Source of the DNA: Aquarana catesbeiana
Taxonomy: Eukaryota; Chordata; Amphibia; Anura; Ranidae
Direction of reading: 5' to 3'
Length of the DNA stretch: 64,000 nucleotides
NCBI RefSeq assembly: GCF_042186555.1
Contig: NC_133328.1
Location: forward strand, 62,520,685-62,584,684
In this document: positions 52,098 to 63,499 of the stretch, piece after piece
Numbering within the stretch: position 1 is the stretch's first letter
Layout: every line of letters begins with the position of its first letter
Notes under the pieces: model-generated
Told to the model about the DNA's origin: nothing
What the model saw: the letters and a program-made list of their open reading frames with translations, nothing else
Database searches by the model: none
Program-made: the position numbers and the translations under genes

Positions 52098-52610
52098 ATG
52101 GTGGAGGAAAAAATGGATGAAGACAATGAAGTTCTCCAAAAGGTGCTCTTGCACCCCAAAGGAGTCATGTTGCGGTCCAAAATCACAATCAGACTGTTCC
52201 ATCAACGAGGCAGGGATGATATTGTGTATATTGACGCCACAGGTAGCATTGTGCAAAAAGCGCAAGGGAAATCAGCACCTTTTTATGTGTATGCAACGTA
52301 TATCACCTGCCAACACACCACTGCATCAGTGTTATTTTTTATGGAGTCTTTTCAAACAGATTACTAGAAGTGGTTTGGAAGGAAATCTGTGAGGAGACCT
52401 GTGATGATTATGTGTAATGGGTCCCTTGTTCTTATGCAAGCTGTTGTCTACACTTTTTGTAAACATTCTTTGGAGAGCTTGCTCAGTGTGTACTATGACA
52501 TTGTCACTGGATAGTTGAAAGAGGTCATGAATATGCCAATTCTTCCTCGGTGCCTAAGCCACATCATGAAGAAAGCCAAAGTGTTCTGCAGGAAACAGTA
52601 AGCTGAATTA
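52098..52610 (+). pseudogene. Nuclease-like core of the DDE-like/C48 gene
   Basis: From 52098: MVEEKMDEDNEVLQKVLLHP, KGVMLRSKITIRLFHQRG, then DDIVYIDATGSIVQKAQGK and FYVYATYITCQHTTASVLFF. After a frame change near 52370 it continues RPVMIMCNGSLVLMQAVVYTF and CLSHIMKKAKVFCRKQ. The YIDATGS box looks like the first Asp of an RNase H-fold nuclease. The second expected Asp appears as Asn (MCNGS). Stops occur near 52532 and 52600. Family assignment (MULE-like or KDZ-like) is by resemblance only. Confidence 0.5.
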
Positions 52611-53016
52611 CGTGGTTAGTCGCATAAAATAATAAATTAACTTTGGAATAAACAATGGAATGGACATGGTCATGGTTTAGAGTGGAACGATTCTTTAAAA
52701 GGTGAACCATAGAACCACAAACTCACAAAAGTAGTTACTATCAAAATAGTTTAAAGTAGTGAATAGAATTCAATAATTGTCTTTAACTAAAAATTAGGTT
52801 ACACTTTATTTTAAGGTGTCTTTCTTACACTGTAATTAATTCTGCCAGTGTATTGAAGGTAATGTAATGTAATGTTACTTTACGTTACAAAGAGAACCAA
52901 AACTGTAAAACAATTTTGACATGTTAAATGTACACATGACAATGATCAACTTTTGTTTTCTTCTGAGAGGTATTCATGGTTTTTGTCTGTAATACATGTT
53001 AAACTTACATTTATCG

Positions 53017-54315
53017 TGTTGGTCAATTCCCCCAAACACTAGACTGTCCATGCATCTTTTTGGCCTCCTGACAAGCGCTGCCACACTGATGGAAATGGAT
53101 GACATTATTACAAGCATGGCAGTCCTGTTCTCAAGTCCTCAGAGTGGTGACAACGTGAAAAAACACTTCCAAAACCTTCAGAACAGGTTGCAAACAATTG
53201 GCTTTTATGAAAGCAGTGACCATGCAGAAAATGCAGAAAATGACTTTGAGGTTTGTCTGATTTGTGCAGTGTAAAGCTGTATGATTCTGGTTCACTTCAA
53301 TGTAGTTATAACATACTTATATCATGGTGTATGATGTTAGCTTGATGCTGCAATTATTTTAGGGCACTGTTGCTAATTTGAGTGACACAGCATGAAGTGT
53401 CATGTAGCATTGGCTTTATGTGATGACATATGGGCCTCAAAAATCGTCACTCGTGATTTCATAGAGCATCAAGTACTGATACAGTATATGTTTCCCTCCT
53501 TTTATGGAACCACACTTAATAATCCAGTTGTTTGTTTCCTTAAATACAGACTGAAAGTATCTGTTCATTTGCAGATTACCATGGGACGAACAACATTTCA
53601 AACTCATTTTGCGGAAATAGTGGCAAACGCACCTGTAGATGAAAAGGGTGAACCAAATGAGTATCATTCACCTACATTCATGTCTAACCTGGTGAAATAT
53701 TTCCTACCTCAGGCAGTTTTGTGGTCTGGTCTCATGCTGGCTAAGTGTCAACTTATTTTTCAGGATTGCTTGGGGTGAAGTTGTGGGATTTGAACAAAGG
53801 CTACTATTTGACATTGTTACAGCCATATCGTTAAACTTAAACAAATATCATCTTAAATCGACATATAATTACCTCATTGTAGTGAAATAAAATATGATAT
53901 GGCGTTTTTAATCCATTTATTTGTGTTCACTGCGGTAAATAATATGTTTTGAGAATTCATCATAATACATTTTAAGGTCTAAATTAGTTACTTTTATATA
54001 GGTGATCTTGGCCGTCATGGAAAAGGACCAGCCTACAATCATTTGTCCAAGATTTTTAGGCGTTGCGGTCAGTCAGGCACACAGGTACATGTTTGATAAT
54101 ATCTTACACAGTGAATACATAACTTGTCCAAAATTATATGTGTACTCTTTAACTCTCAGTAATTATTTTATCCAATAATGTAGAACTACACTGAGGACAA
54201 CAAGACTCAGGGTATAATGGAGAAAAGCCAATGGGATCTGAAAAAAATTAGATTCCAGAGACGTCGTCTCACAAGGCTTGATGACTTTTATTCAGATTTA
54301 TCAATAGACTCATAA
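53017..54315 (+). pseudogene. Linker exon fragments of the DDE-like/C48 gene
   Basis: Three traces: 53040-53255 (LFGLLTSAATLMEMDDIITSM then VKKHFQNLQNRLQTIGF), 53578-53778 (MGRTTFQTHFAEIVANAPVD and NLVKYFLPQAVLWSGLML), and 54002-54315 (a GRHGKGPAYNHLSKIF-like trace, then EKSQWDLKKIRFQRRRLTRLDDF). They are separated by AT-rich introns with AG/GT borders not fully clear. The last trace, basic and then ending LDDF, resembles the end of a transposase-like domain. Confidence 0.4.
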
Positions 54316-54413
54316 TGCTCTCTTAATGGGTTCTCTGTCTCTACACGCAAGAGAAAAGTACGTTTATTGAAGTTTGTACCTTCAGTATAAGTACTTACCT
54401 GCACTTATTTTCT

Positions 54414-55560
54414 AAATAATCCTTCCAATGAATCTGCTTTATTTAAGACATGCAGGGTAAATGTTGAATGCTGGAGAGAAAGGAAACCTTCCAAGAAAGG
54501 CATCTATGTGTCGCCAATAAAGAAAGGTTTCCCATTCAGGACAACCAAAGTGGTATTGCAGTATCATATAAAATATTATCACACTTCATTGTTTCTTACG
54601 ATTTTAAATAACAATATGGCTCCTGTTTATATTATACTTTATAACATTTAAAACTTATTCCATTTTATTTAATAATATTCCGCATCCAGATTTGAAATAT
54701 AAATGCACTAATAAATTAATGTTTTTCCAGTGTATCCAATGAGCATTATCTTCCTGTAGGTGATGTGAATGGTTTAGACTGCAGTCAAAGGACGCAAAAC
54801 GGGTTTGGAGGGACCAAAGACAGTGACAGACAACAGCTCGACTGGACCCAAGTCGAATAAGGTATGACTTCAATGTCATAGTGAAAGTCATGATGTAAAG
54901 TGTTTTTCCAGTGTATCCAGTGAGCTATATCTTCCTGTATGTGATGTGAATGGTTTAGGCTCCAGGCAAAGGACAAAAACCAGGTTTGGAGGAACCGAAG
55001 GCAGTGACAGACACCAGCTCGACTGGACCCAAGTCAGGTAAGGTATGACTTCAATAAGAATTAACACTTATTTCCTAAATAATCCTTCCAATGAATCTGC
55101 TTTATTTAAGACATACAGGGTAAATGTTGAATGCTGGAGAGAAAGGAAACCTTCCAAGAAAGGCATCTATGTGTCGCCAATAAAGAAGGGTTTCCCATTC
55201 AGGACATCCAAAGTGGTATTGCAGTATCATATAAAATATTATCACACTTCATTGTTTCTTACAATTTTAAATAACAATATGGCTACTGTTTATATTATAC
55301 TTTATAACATTTAAAACGTATTCCGTTTTGTTTAATAATATTCCGAATCCAGATTTTAAATATAAACGCACTAATAAATTAATGATTTTTGAAGCCACAA
55401 ATCAAATTTCAGTTTATGTGATGTGAGAAATATATCTTCCTGTATGTGATGTGAATGGTTTAGGCTGCAGTAAAAGGACGCAAACCGGGTTTGGAGGGAC
55501 CGAAGACAGTGACAGACACCAGCTAAACTGGACCCAAGTAAGATAAGGTATGACTTCAAT
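54414..55560 (+). repeat. Internal duplications in the DDE-like/C48 region
   Basis: Block A occurs at about 54414-54655 and 55066-55318 (CTAAATAATCCTTCCAATGA; GGAAACCTTCCAAGAAAGGC). Its coding trace (VNVECWRERKPSKKGIYVSP) is therefore present twice. Block B occurs at about 54725-54866, 54905-55050 and 55435-55555 (GTGATGTGAATGGTTTAG; CAGTGACAGACACCAGCTC; CTGGACCCAAGT). The A-B arrangement suggests a 650-bp tandem duplication and a further partial copy. Confidence 0.85.
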
Positions 55561-55600
55561 AAGAATTAACACTTTTTAAGGTGAATAATTGATGAGTTAA

Positions 55601-55602
<2 letters not shown>

Positions 55603-55688
<86 letters not shown>
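55603..55688. repeat. (TATC)n microsatellite
   Basis: About 21 uninterrupted TATC units just upstream of the C48 coding piece. Pure units suggest it is young and length-variable. Confidence 0.97.
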
Positions 55689-55693
55689 ACACT

Positions 55694-56571
55694 TTGAAAA
55701 AACACATATCTGTTCCACATGAACCATTAAGGAGCACTGACATCCCAAAAAAACCTGGGAGTACAACAATATCTGTACATAAAAACTATGGACCGTGCTG
55801 GCAAGGAGCAGACCCCTCTGAAAAAAAATCTGCAACAAGAATACAAAGGCCTCCACTGGTCCCAAAGCGTAGCAAAATGACTGCTGTTCTTCATCCGTAC
55901 CACTGGCTTAGCTGTGATGAGATTTTGCATCATACTTGCTTGCAAGCGAGTACCCTCACATTCATGGCTTTCAGTCAAGTGTTTTATTTAGTGTTTTACA
56001 TAATGGAGGGATTGTGGGTACTCCAAGCAGCCCATTTGTGCAAATTTTACACACTGGGGACAACCACTGGGTAACTGCTAGCAACCTGTTTTGTCAGAAC
56101 AATCAGGTTTGCATTTATGACAGTCTTTCGACAGTGCTAGACAACAAAGAAAAACAAGTTTTGTCATGGTTAATTAGGCCAAAGGAAGACCAATTTACAG
56201 TTATTTATCCTGTTGTCCAACATCAGTCGAATTGTAATAACTGTGGTTTGTTTGCAATTGCTTTTGCATTTGCATTGTGCTGCAACCTGAGGCCAGAAAA
56301 CTGCAAGTTCCGTGAGGGCCGGTTGAGGACTGAACTTCTAACTTCCTTCAGGAAAGGCCATATCCATTTTAAAACAGAGCCAAGAGTTGGTGCTCCAAAG
56401 TCAGGACAAACACATGTGAATGTGTAGTGCATATGCAGGACTGCACACTGCAGTGAAGTAATGGTAGAATGCTCTTTGTGCAAGGGGTGGTATCATCCGA
56501 ACTGTGTGAAGATACCACAAATTGCTATTACTGGGGATGATGACTGGAAATGCCACAACTGTACTGGCTAA
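55694..56571 (+). pseudogene. C48 (Ulp1-like) protease domain followed by PHD finger
   Basis: The first piece (TAVLHPYHWLSCDEILHHTC) shifts frame near 55950 into SEYPHIHGFQSSVLF. The protease triad can be read as His in GDNHWVTASNLF, Asp in VCIYDSLSTV and Cys in QSNCNNCGLFAIAFAF. That is the H-D-C order and the spacing of Ulp1/SENP enzymes, which remove ubiquitin-like modifiers. A TAG at 56425-56427 then interrupts what continues in frame as a PHD finger: CICRTAHC, MVECSLCKGWYHPNC and DDDWKCHNCTG, with C4HC3 spacing, stopping at 56569-56571. PHD fingers bind histone tails. The two domains were evidently one protein before the stop arose. Confidence 0.75.
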
Positions 56572-57779
56572 ATCTAAAAAAGAAATTACATTTTCTTGAA
56601 TTCAAATTAGGAAGTCCAATTTAGGAATTTCTTGAATTCAGTTTAATTTTTCATTGCTTTGATTATTACATTTGTTATTGTTTCTCTGCCATTTAACATT
56701 GTCTATTTAAAGTAGACATGTAACGTGAACATTTTATTGTATATATATATATTTTTTTAGCAGGGTATAAGGGCAGAGCGACGTGTTCTCGTCACCTCCC
56801 ATTGCTGCTGTTGTTTCCAGTAGGACGGGCTGTCTGTGAGCTTCCGGCCGGCGCTCCAGACTACACTACATGTCTACTATTGTCTACTAACATGTGAGTT
56901 TAACCTTTTACTTATCCAATAAAGTCAATGATTTTACACTATATGGAGCCTTTTTTTTCCTTCTATGCCCATATCTGCAATGCTGTGGGCTGATGTCTGA
57001 GTACCTGTCAGTGTGAACATCTTTAGCTTGACCCTGCAGTCTTTGATGTCCCATCTCGGCATAAGGTCTCTGATCCATTGGTCGTGGTTCGAAGCAGTAT
57101 TAACAAACAGCTTTCTCTGATCCTCTGTAACGGTGGATCATGAGTTTCTGGTAGGCAGCCAGTCTGATTTCATGGTGGTGGAACAAGCACGCTTCTTTCT
57201 TCTCACAGCAAGAATTCATGTTTTTTGGAACTTTTTTAGGATACTTTTATATCACTTGGGTGATTTATTTTTCATACATGGACTTTTAATTATCACTTTG
57301 AACATTTAATTTTTGGATCGACTATTAATTTGAACATTTAATTTTTGGATCGATTATTAATTTGACATGTGTTTTGTATATTATGTATACACTAAAGGGG
57401 AACTCTTCACTTAGTTCTAAATATTTGGTTTGGTGATGCTGTGTATGATCACCAATCTGTTCTAGCGCGATTCAGCCCCCCTTTTTCTTATCTAAGGAAT
57501 ACATAGCTTTTTTATTTATGTTTGTGCATGTGTGTGGTCTTTTTTGACAAGTTTATAAAAATGTATGTTGTTCATAAAACAAATGGCTCGAATAAGCAAA
57601 TATATATATATATATTTTTTTTTAAATCCTATAGCATTTCAGTTAATAAATGGAAAATATAAAGAAAGTATAAAACTTTCAAGCAACAATGTGTGATAAA
57701 TTGCGTAGTCTTAATAATTTCTTGTCAGTAAAGTATGTACTGTACAATTTCATGTGTGAGAAGAGTGTCTTTATACACC
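56572..57779. other. Stretch without a recognised gene
   Basis: AT-rich. Contains TA runs (56735-56755, 57599-57620), a GC-richer block at about 56759-56890 with a following AATAAAG at about 56920 (possibly the 3' end of an expressed element), and a TTTTTGGATCGA-type duplication at 57310-57360. No coding frame or RNA gene recognised. Confidence 0.6.
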
Positions 57780-59035
57780 TCTGAAGTCACTTAATGTGAC
57801 ATATCTCCAAAACGCTACAGTGCAATGTTTTCAAATAAGTTGTGCATAGTGTATGGGCCATCCTGTATTAGAACTGACCATTCTTTTTTTCTACTTATTA
57901 GAAATGAGGTCGTTATAGGCCTCCAAAGTCGAATAATGTGACATATCTCCAAAACGCTACGGTGAAATGTTTTCAAATGAGGTGTGCTTAGGGTATGGGA
58001 CGTCCTGTACAAGAACTGACCGTTCTTTTTTTCTACTTATTGGAAATTAGTTATTTATACACCTCCAAAGTCGAATAACGTGACATATCTCCAAAATGCT
58101 ACAGTAAAATGGTTTCAAATGAGGTGTGCTTAGTGTATGGGATGTCCTGTACTAGAACTGACCATTCTTTTTTCCTACTTATTAGAAATGAGGTCGTTAT
58201 AGGCCTCCAAAGTCGAAAAATGTGACATATCTCCATAACGCTACTGTAAAATGGTTTACAATGAACTGTGCATAGTGCTTGGGACGTGTTGTATCAGAAC
58301 TGACCATTCTTTTTTTCTACTTATTGGAAATTAGTTATTTATACACCTCCAAAGTCGAATAACGTGACATATCTCCAAAATGCTACAGTAAAATGGTTTC
58401 AAATTAGGTGGGTGTGCATAGGGTATGGGACGTCCTGTACTAGAACTGAACATTCTTTTTTTCTACTTATTGGAAATGAGTTATTTATACACCTCCAAAG
58501 TTGAATAAGATTACATATCTCCAAAATGCTACAGTAAAATGGTTTCAAATGAGGTGTGCATAGGGTATGGGACGTCCTGTACTAGAACTGACCATTCTTT
58601 CTTTCTACTTATTGGAAATGAGTTATTTATACACCTCCAAATTCGAATAACGTGACATATCTCCAAAATGCTACAGTAAAATGGTTTCAAATTAGGTGTG
58701 CTTAGTGTATGGGATGTCCTGTAACTCAGTGGTCATCAACCCTGTGCTCAGGGCCCAGAACCAGGCCAGGTTTTATGTATTACCTTGTGGAGAGGCAGAC
58801 TAGAATACTGCAATTACTGAACAGCAAATTATATCACCTGTGAAGTATTTCAGTTATCTTGCAAACCTGGCCTGTTAGTGGGCCCTGAGGACAGGGTTGA
58901 TGAGCACTGCTGTAACTGACCATTCTTTTTTCTACATAATTTAAATGAGGTCTTTAAGGGCCTCTGGAGTCGAAAATGTCCTATGTCACATGGGGTGTGT
59001 ATAATGTATGGGACACTGAATACAAGGGAACAAAA
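57780..59035. repeat. 142-bp satellite array
   Basis: GACATATCTCCAAAA and close variants occur at about 57798, 57940, 58082, 58224, 58366, 58512 and 58654, steps of 142 (once 146) bases. Each unit holds CTCCAAAGTCGAATAA, ATGCTACAGTAAAATGG, GTATGGGACGTCCTGTACT and TTCTTTTTTTCTACTTATTG. The last unit is split by the hAT MITE and a diverged remnant follows to about 59035. Confidence 0.95.
58727..58909. mobile_element. hAT-type MITE (183 bp)
   Basis: Ends are CAGTGGTCATCAACCCTGT and ACAGGGTTGATGAGCACTG. The 8-bp duplication CTGTAACT lies at 58719-58726 and 58910-58917. CAGTG-type ends and an 8-bp duplication fit hAT/Charlie-like MITEs. Confidence 0.92.
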
Positions 59036-59114
59036 AAACATATGCAGTAAATGTATTTAGAAATTTTGTCTGCTTGTGCTGTTAAAATTTACATAAAATA
59101 ATGTATTGAGATGT

Positions 59115-59326
59115 AACCTATAAAGAAAAAAAAATTTTGGTCAAAGATAATGTGAGTTTTAAAAAAAGGATAAAGATAGAAAAGAGAAAGAGAGATAAAT
59201 AAATAATGAAAGAGAGAGAGTGAGAGAAAAAGAGATAAAGAATGAGAGTGTTAGAGAAAGAGATAAACAAATAAATGCTTGTGCTGTAAAGCTTTTCATA
59301 AAACAATGAAAGAAACAATGAAAGAG

Positions 59327-59419
<93 letters not shown>

Positions 59420-59690
59420 AAGAGATAATAAATAAATAAACGTTTGTGCTGACACGTTTTCATAAAACAATGAATGAGAGATAAATAAATTAAGATTGAA
59501 AGAGAGACTGTGAGAGAGAAAGGAAGAGAGAGAAAGAAAAAGAAATAAAGAGTGAGGGAAAGAAAGAGAGAAGAAAAAAAATAAAGAATGAAAGCATGAG
59601 AGTGCGAGAGAAATAATAAGAATAATTAAGAATTCAAGAGAAAGAGAGAGCGAGAGAGAAATAAAGACAGACAGACCGACAGACAGATAC
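59115..59690. repeat. Purine-rich simple repeat, (GAAA)n core
   Basis: GAGA/GAAA-rich sequence with a pure GAAA run at about 59322-59412, and the phrase GCTTGTGCTGTAAAGC-TTTTCATAAAACAATGAA repeated in varied form (59275, 59445). Long minus-strand frames of Leu/Ser/Phe are artefacts of this composition. Confidence 0.95.
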
Positions 59691-59939
59691 ATATGGGCAA
59701 CTCGAGCGCTCTGAAAGGGCTTTCTCTCCCTGCTGTTACTGAAATTACCGTACTCATAGTAATAGGCTCACAGGTTTTTTTTTTGCTTGTTGGTGTATTT
59801 TCAAACCGCGGCTGGCTTGACTGCAGTGACTGGTGGGAGGGGGGGCAATCATTGGGTAGCGCAAAGGTGAGAAAGATTGCGGGGGTGTAAGAGTAAAGAC
59901 ATATAGACTGGGGGGGATTTTCGTTAAGAAGAGGAATGG

Positions 59940-60905
59940 GGGGAGGGACTTGATCCCCTGTACCCTTCCCTACTGACCCAAGATCCTCCATCCTGATCCC
60001 TTTACCCTGCCATACTGACCCCTGTACCCTGCTCTACTGAAGCCAGATCCTCTGTCCTGGCCCCTTTACCCCGCCATACTGACCCCTGGTCCTGCTGACC
60101 CTTGTACCCTGCTCTACTGACCCCCAGATCATCTGTCCTGACCCCTTTACCCTGCCATACTGTCCCCTGGTCTTGCTGACCCCTGTACCCTGCTCTACTG
60201 ACCCCAGATCCTCCACCCTCATCCTTTACCCTGCTCTACTGACCCCAGATCCTCTGACCTGACCCCTGTACCTTTCCCTACTGACCCCTGGTCCTGCTGA
60301 CCCTTGTACCCTGCTCTACTGACCCCAGGTCCTGCTGACCCCTGTACCCTGCTCTACTGACCCCAGTTCCTCTGTGCTGTACCCTGCACTACTGACCCCT
60401 GGTCCTCCATCCTACTGACCCCTATACCCTGCTCTAATGACCCCCTGTGTTCTGGCCTGCTGACCCCTGTATGCTACCCTACTGACCATCTGTCTTTTGT
60501 CCTGCTGACCCCAGTACCCTGACCTACTCACCCACTGTCTTTCGCCCTGCTGACTCCCTGTTTTCTGTCCTGCTGACACATTTACCCTGCCCTACTGACC
60601 CCCTATTCTCAGCTGACCCCTTTACCCTGTTCTACTGACCACCCTTTCCTTTGTCCTGCTGACCCCTGTACCCTGCCCTACTGACCCCGTTTTCTGTCCT
60701 GCTGACCCCTGTACCCTGCCTTACTGACCCCCTTTTCATTCGTCCTGCTGACTCCTGTACGCTACCCAACTGACCCCCTGTCTTCCATCCTGCTGACCCT
60801 TGTACCTTGCCTTACTGAATCCCCCTGCCTTCTGCCCTATGGACCTTGTCTTCCATCCTGCTGACTCCTTTACACTGCCCTACTGACCCCCTTTCCTCTG
60901 TCCTC
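59940..60905. repeat. CTGACCCC-TGTACCCTGC minisatellite
   Basis: Some thirty irregular units built from TCCTGCTGACCCCTGTACCC and TGCCCTACTGACCCC. No coding signal. Unit boundaries are too variable for a single period. Confidence 0.9.
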
Positions 60906-61690
60906 TGACTCCACATTTTGCTGTGGCGCGCTAATTCCTCCCTCAAGTGTCCCTCATTCCAAAGTTCAAACGTTGGGAGGTATGCAATATGTATTATAAA
61001 ACAGAATAAAATAGCCACCCCAGCACAACACATGTCAAAGGTTACAGACATTTAAAAAAGCCAATACATACCAGGCATTTAAAAAGACAATAGGAACAAG
61101 GATTCCTTACTTCTGGCAAAGTTAGTAGTTGCAGACTGAAGACCACAGCTGATGGAGAGCTGCTTAGCTGATCTTCCACTTCTTCAAAGTGAATTCAAAC
61201 CCATCCTGTATATCTTCATGTAATGTCAACATTGTGAATCCTCTTTTTTATATTTCCTGCTTTCAATTAAACAATTTCTGGTAATTCTACCAGCAAGATT
61301 TTCAGGAAAACAGAAGTCATGCCTGTGCCTGAAGAACTGCGCATGTGTGCGGAACTGTCCACAGACCTTTGCATAGAATGAGGACTGGGCATCTACACGT
61401 TTGTGTGCACATGAGCGTGCATATATGAATGGGCCTCGGCACCCAGTGGCCTGTTTAAAGCACTGCAAGGCTCAGGATCATTGCTGATTGATTGTCAGCT
61501 CCTGTGATCTGGGACCAGATCCTGCTTTCTTCTGTGTGTTACTCGCCTTATCTTCTAACATCACCTGATCTTGACTCCCCCTACCATACTCATGGCTCGT
61601 TACTTGACTCCACATCCTGATTACATGTTCCTGATCATTCAAAACTGACCTCAGCCTGGCTCTTGTTTATGCTCTTGTCTCTGGAATCTG
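60906..61690. other. Stretch without a recognised gene
   Basis: Unique-looking sequence. It contains a CTGTGATCTGGGACCAGATC-type region and a series of TTGACTC/CTGATC words (61500-61650) resembling the 3' region words of the piggyBac elements, but not enough to assign it. No gene seen. Confidence 0.5.
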
Positions 61691-61699
61691 TACTATCAC

Positions 61700-62935
61700 T
61701 GTCTTTTCCATTGGATCAGTTATCATTGATTTATGCGTTCCCCCCCAGTTCAGCTGCTACCCCAACTTCTGCGCAGGATCAAGGAGGAACAGAAGCCGGT
61801 AATCCTAGTTGCCCCAGCATGGCCCAGAAGATCCTGGTATGCAGAGATCCTAAGGATGGCAGTAGAGGATCCTTGTACTCTTCCATCTCGGCCAGACCTG
61901 CTTTCGCAGGGGCCGGTGTTCCATCCTGCCTTACAAACACTAAATTTAACGGTTTGGCTATTGAAGCCCACATTCTAAAGAGTCGGGGGCTTTCAGGTTC
62001 AGTGGTAACTACCCTGATTAATGCAAGGAAGCATTAGGATCATTTACTATAGGGTCTGGAAGGTCTACGTTTCCTGGTGTGAAACCAAAAGATGGCATCC
62101 TCGGAAGTATGTCATAGGTAGAGTTCTTGCCTTCCTACAATTAGGAGTAGAAATGAAGCTAGCCTTGAGTACAATCAAGGATCAGATCTCGGCCTTGTCA
62201 GTGTTTTTCCAAAGGCGCTTGCTTCACATTCTTTGGTCCAGGCCTTTATACAAGGGGTAATGCGTATCCACCAGTTAGGTCGCCCTTGTGCCCGTGGGAT
62301 TTGAATCTAGTTTTGTCGGCTTTACAAAGACAGCCTTTTGAGCCGATGCGCCATGTGCCCTTGATCCTTGTAAAAGCAAGTTGGTGTTCTTGGTTGCGGT
62401 AACCTCCGGAAGAAGGGTTTCAGAGTTGGCAGCTTTCTCTTGTAAAGAGCCATACTTAATTATTCATAAGGATAAGGTGGTGTTGTGTCCCCACCCATCC
62501 TTTTTGCCCAAGATAGCATCGAGTTTTCATATGAATCAAGATGTTTCCCTACCTTCGTTTTTTCCAGAATCCCATTCTGCAGAAGAGAAATTATTACACT
62601 CTCTCGATGTAGTGAGAGTGGTTAAGGTGTTTGTGCTGCCAGAAGGCCCCAGGAGAGGGCAGGCAGCGTCAAAATCGACTATTTCAAGATGGATTCCTCA
62701 GGTTATTATTCAGGCTTATGGTTTGAAAGGAAGGGTTCCGCCTTTTCAACCTAGAGCGCACTCTACCAGGGCAGTAAGTGCTTCATGGGCAGTGCATCAC
62801 CAAGCCTCTGTGACTCAGGTTTGCAAAGCCGCAACTTGGTTGTCAGTACATACATTTATTAGATTCTACCGGGTGGATGTAGGTCAGCAAGAGGAAGCTG
62901 CCTTTGGGCGCAGTGTGCTGCAGGCAGCAGTATAG
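61700..62935 (+). pseudogene. RT/RNase H end and tyrosine recombinase of DIRS-like element
   Basis: 61700-61980: the end of the RT/RNase H polyprotein (SLIYAFPP, a frameshift in a C7 run at 61740, PAWPRRSWYAEILRM, LPSRPDLLSQGPVFHP). 61990-62260: the N-terminal core-binding part of the recombinase (YRVWKVYVSWCETKRWHP, LAFLQLGVEMKLALSTIK), with several frame changes to about 62370. 62381-62935: the catalytic part in one frame, with the first Arg in TSGRRVSEL, the H-x-x-R box in AHSTRAVS and the nucleophile Tyr in HTFIRFYRVDV. The catalytic residues are kept, but the upstream lesions make it a pseudogene. Confidence 0.85.
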
Positions 62936-63007
62936 GTCCTCACGTCTGATGGCGGTCCGCTTTATTTTTGTGTCTCCCTCCCCTCAGATGGCATTGCTTT
63001 GGGACAT

Positions 63008-63343
63008 CCCACATAGTTATTACTATGGCTGCTCTGTGTCCCGTGATGTACAATAAAGACAATAGGATTTTTATAACAGCTTACCTGTAAAATGCTTTTC
63101 TTGGAGTACCCTCACCTCCCTCCCCTCTTTTTTTTGGGATACTTATTGCTTTGCTACAAAAACTGAGGTACTCCCTGTATGGGAGGGGTTATATAGAGGG
63201 GGACTTCCTGTCTTTGAGTGTACCAGTGTCCAATCACCTCAAGGTGGCGTATAACCCACATAGTTATTACTATGGCTGCTCTGTGTCCCGTGATGTACTC
63301 CAAGAAAAGGATTTTACAGGTAAGCTGTTATAAAAATCCTATT
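63008..63343. repeat. DIRS-type terminal repeats
   Basis: The 44-bp direct repeat starting CCCACATAGTTATTACTATG lies at 63008-63051 and 63255-63298. A 48-bp inverted repeat has arms 63061-63108 (AATAGGATTTTTATAACAGC...) and 63296-63343, with one mismatch. The arrangement fits the split and inverted terminal repeats of DIRS/Ngaro elements. Confidence 0.88.
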
Positions 63344-63499
63344 ATTATTATACATTGACAGCTTTTGAGCACTTTTGTGTGGAGGGCAAATATGTACCAA
63401 CTCTGCTGTCAATCCTATGTAAACAGTTGACAGCGTCGTCGGAAGGCCATACCCCTTTATTTATTCGTCATTGGGAGTTAGACTTAAAAACGTAATTCT

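Larger units (their letters stand above)
43828..56571 (+). mobile_element. Decayed DNA-transposon-like gene: DDE-like core, C48 protease, PHD finger
   Basis: The left piece (43828-44751) and right piece (52084-56571) are one region split by a Harbinger element. Exon-like pieces occur in order on the plus strand: a Cys-containing N-terminal domain, a VYIDATGS-type nuclease-like core, linker fragments, a C48 (Ulp1-like) domain and a PHD finger, separated by AT-rich introns. Frameshifts and stops occur in several pieces. Proteins joining a transposase-like core to Ulp1 proteases are known from MULE-like and KDZ (Zisupton-type) DNA transposons, but I cannot place this one. No terminal repeats were identified, so the limits are those of the coding traces only. 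Confidence 0.5.
61700..63343 (+). mobile_element. DIRS/Ngaro-like tyrosine-recombinase retroelement, 3' fragment
   Basis: The order is RT/RNase H end, tyrosine recombinase, then non-coding terminal repeats. The protein signals (LPQLLRRIKEEQKPVILVAP; FLVAVTSGRRVSEL; AHSTRAVSASWA) are those of DIRS-group elements, which integrate with a recombinase rather than an integrase. The 5' part is missing. The 3' part has a direct repeat and an inverted repeat as expected for this group. Confidence 0.85.

Noticed and set aside
59118..59692. 177-codon Leu/Ser/Phe frame that looks membrane-like
   Set aside because: A translation of (GAAA)n/(GAGA)n simple sequence on the minus strand.
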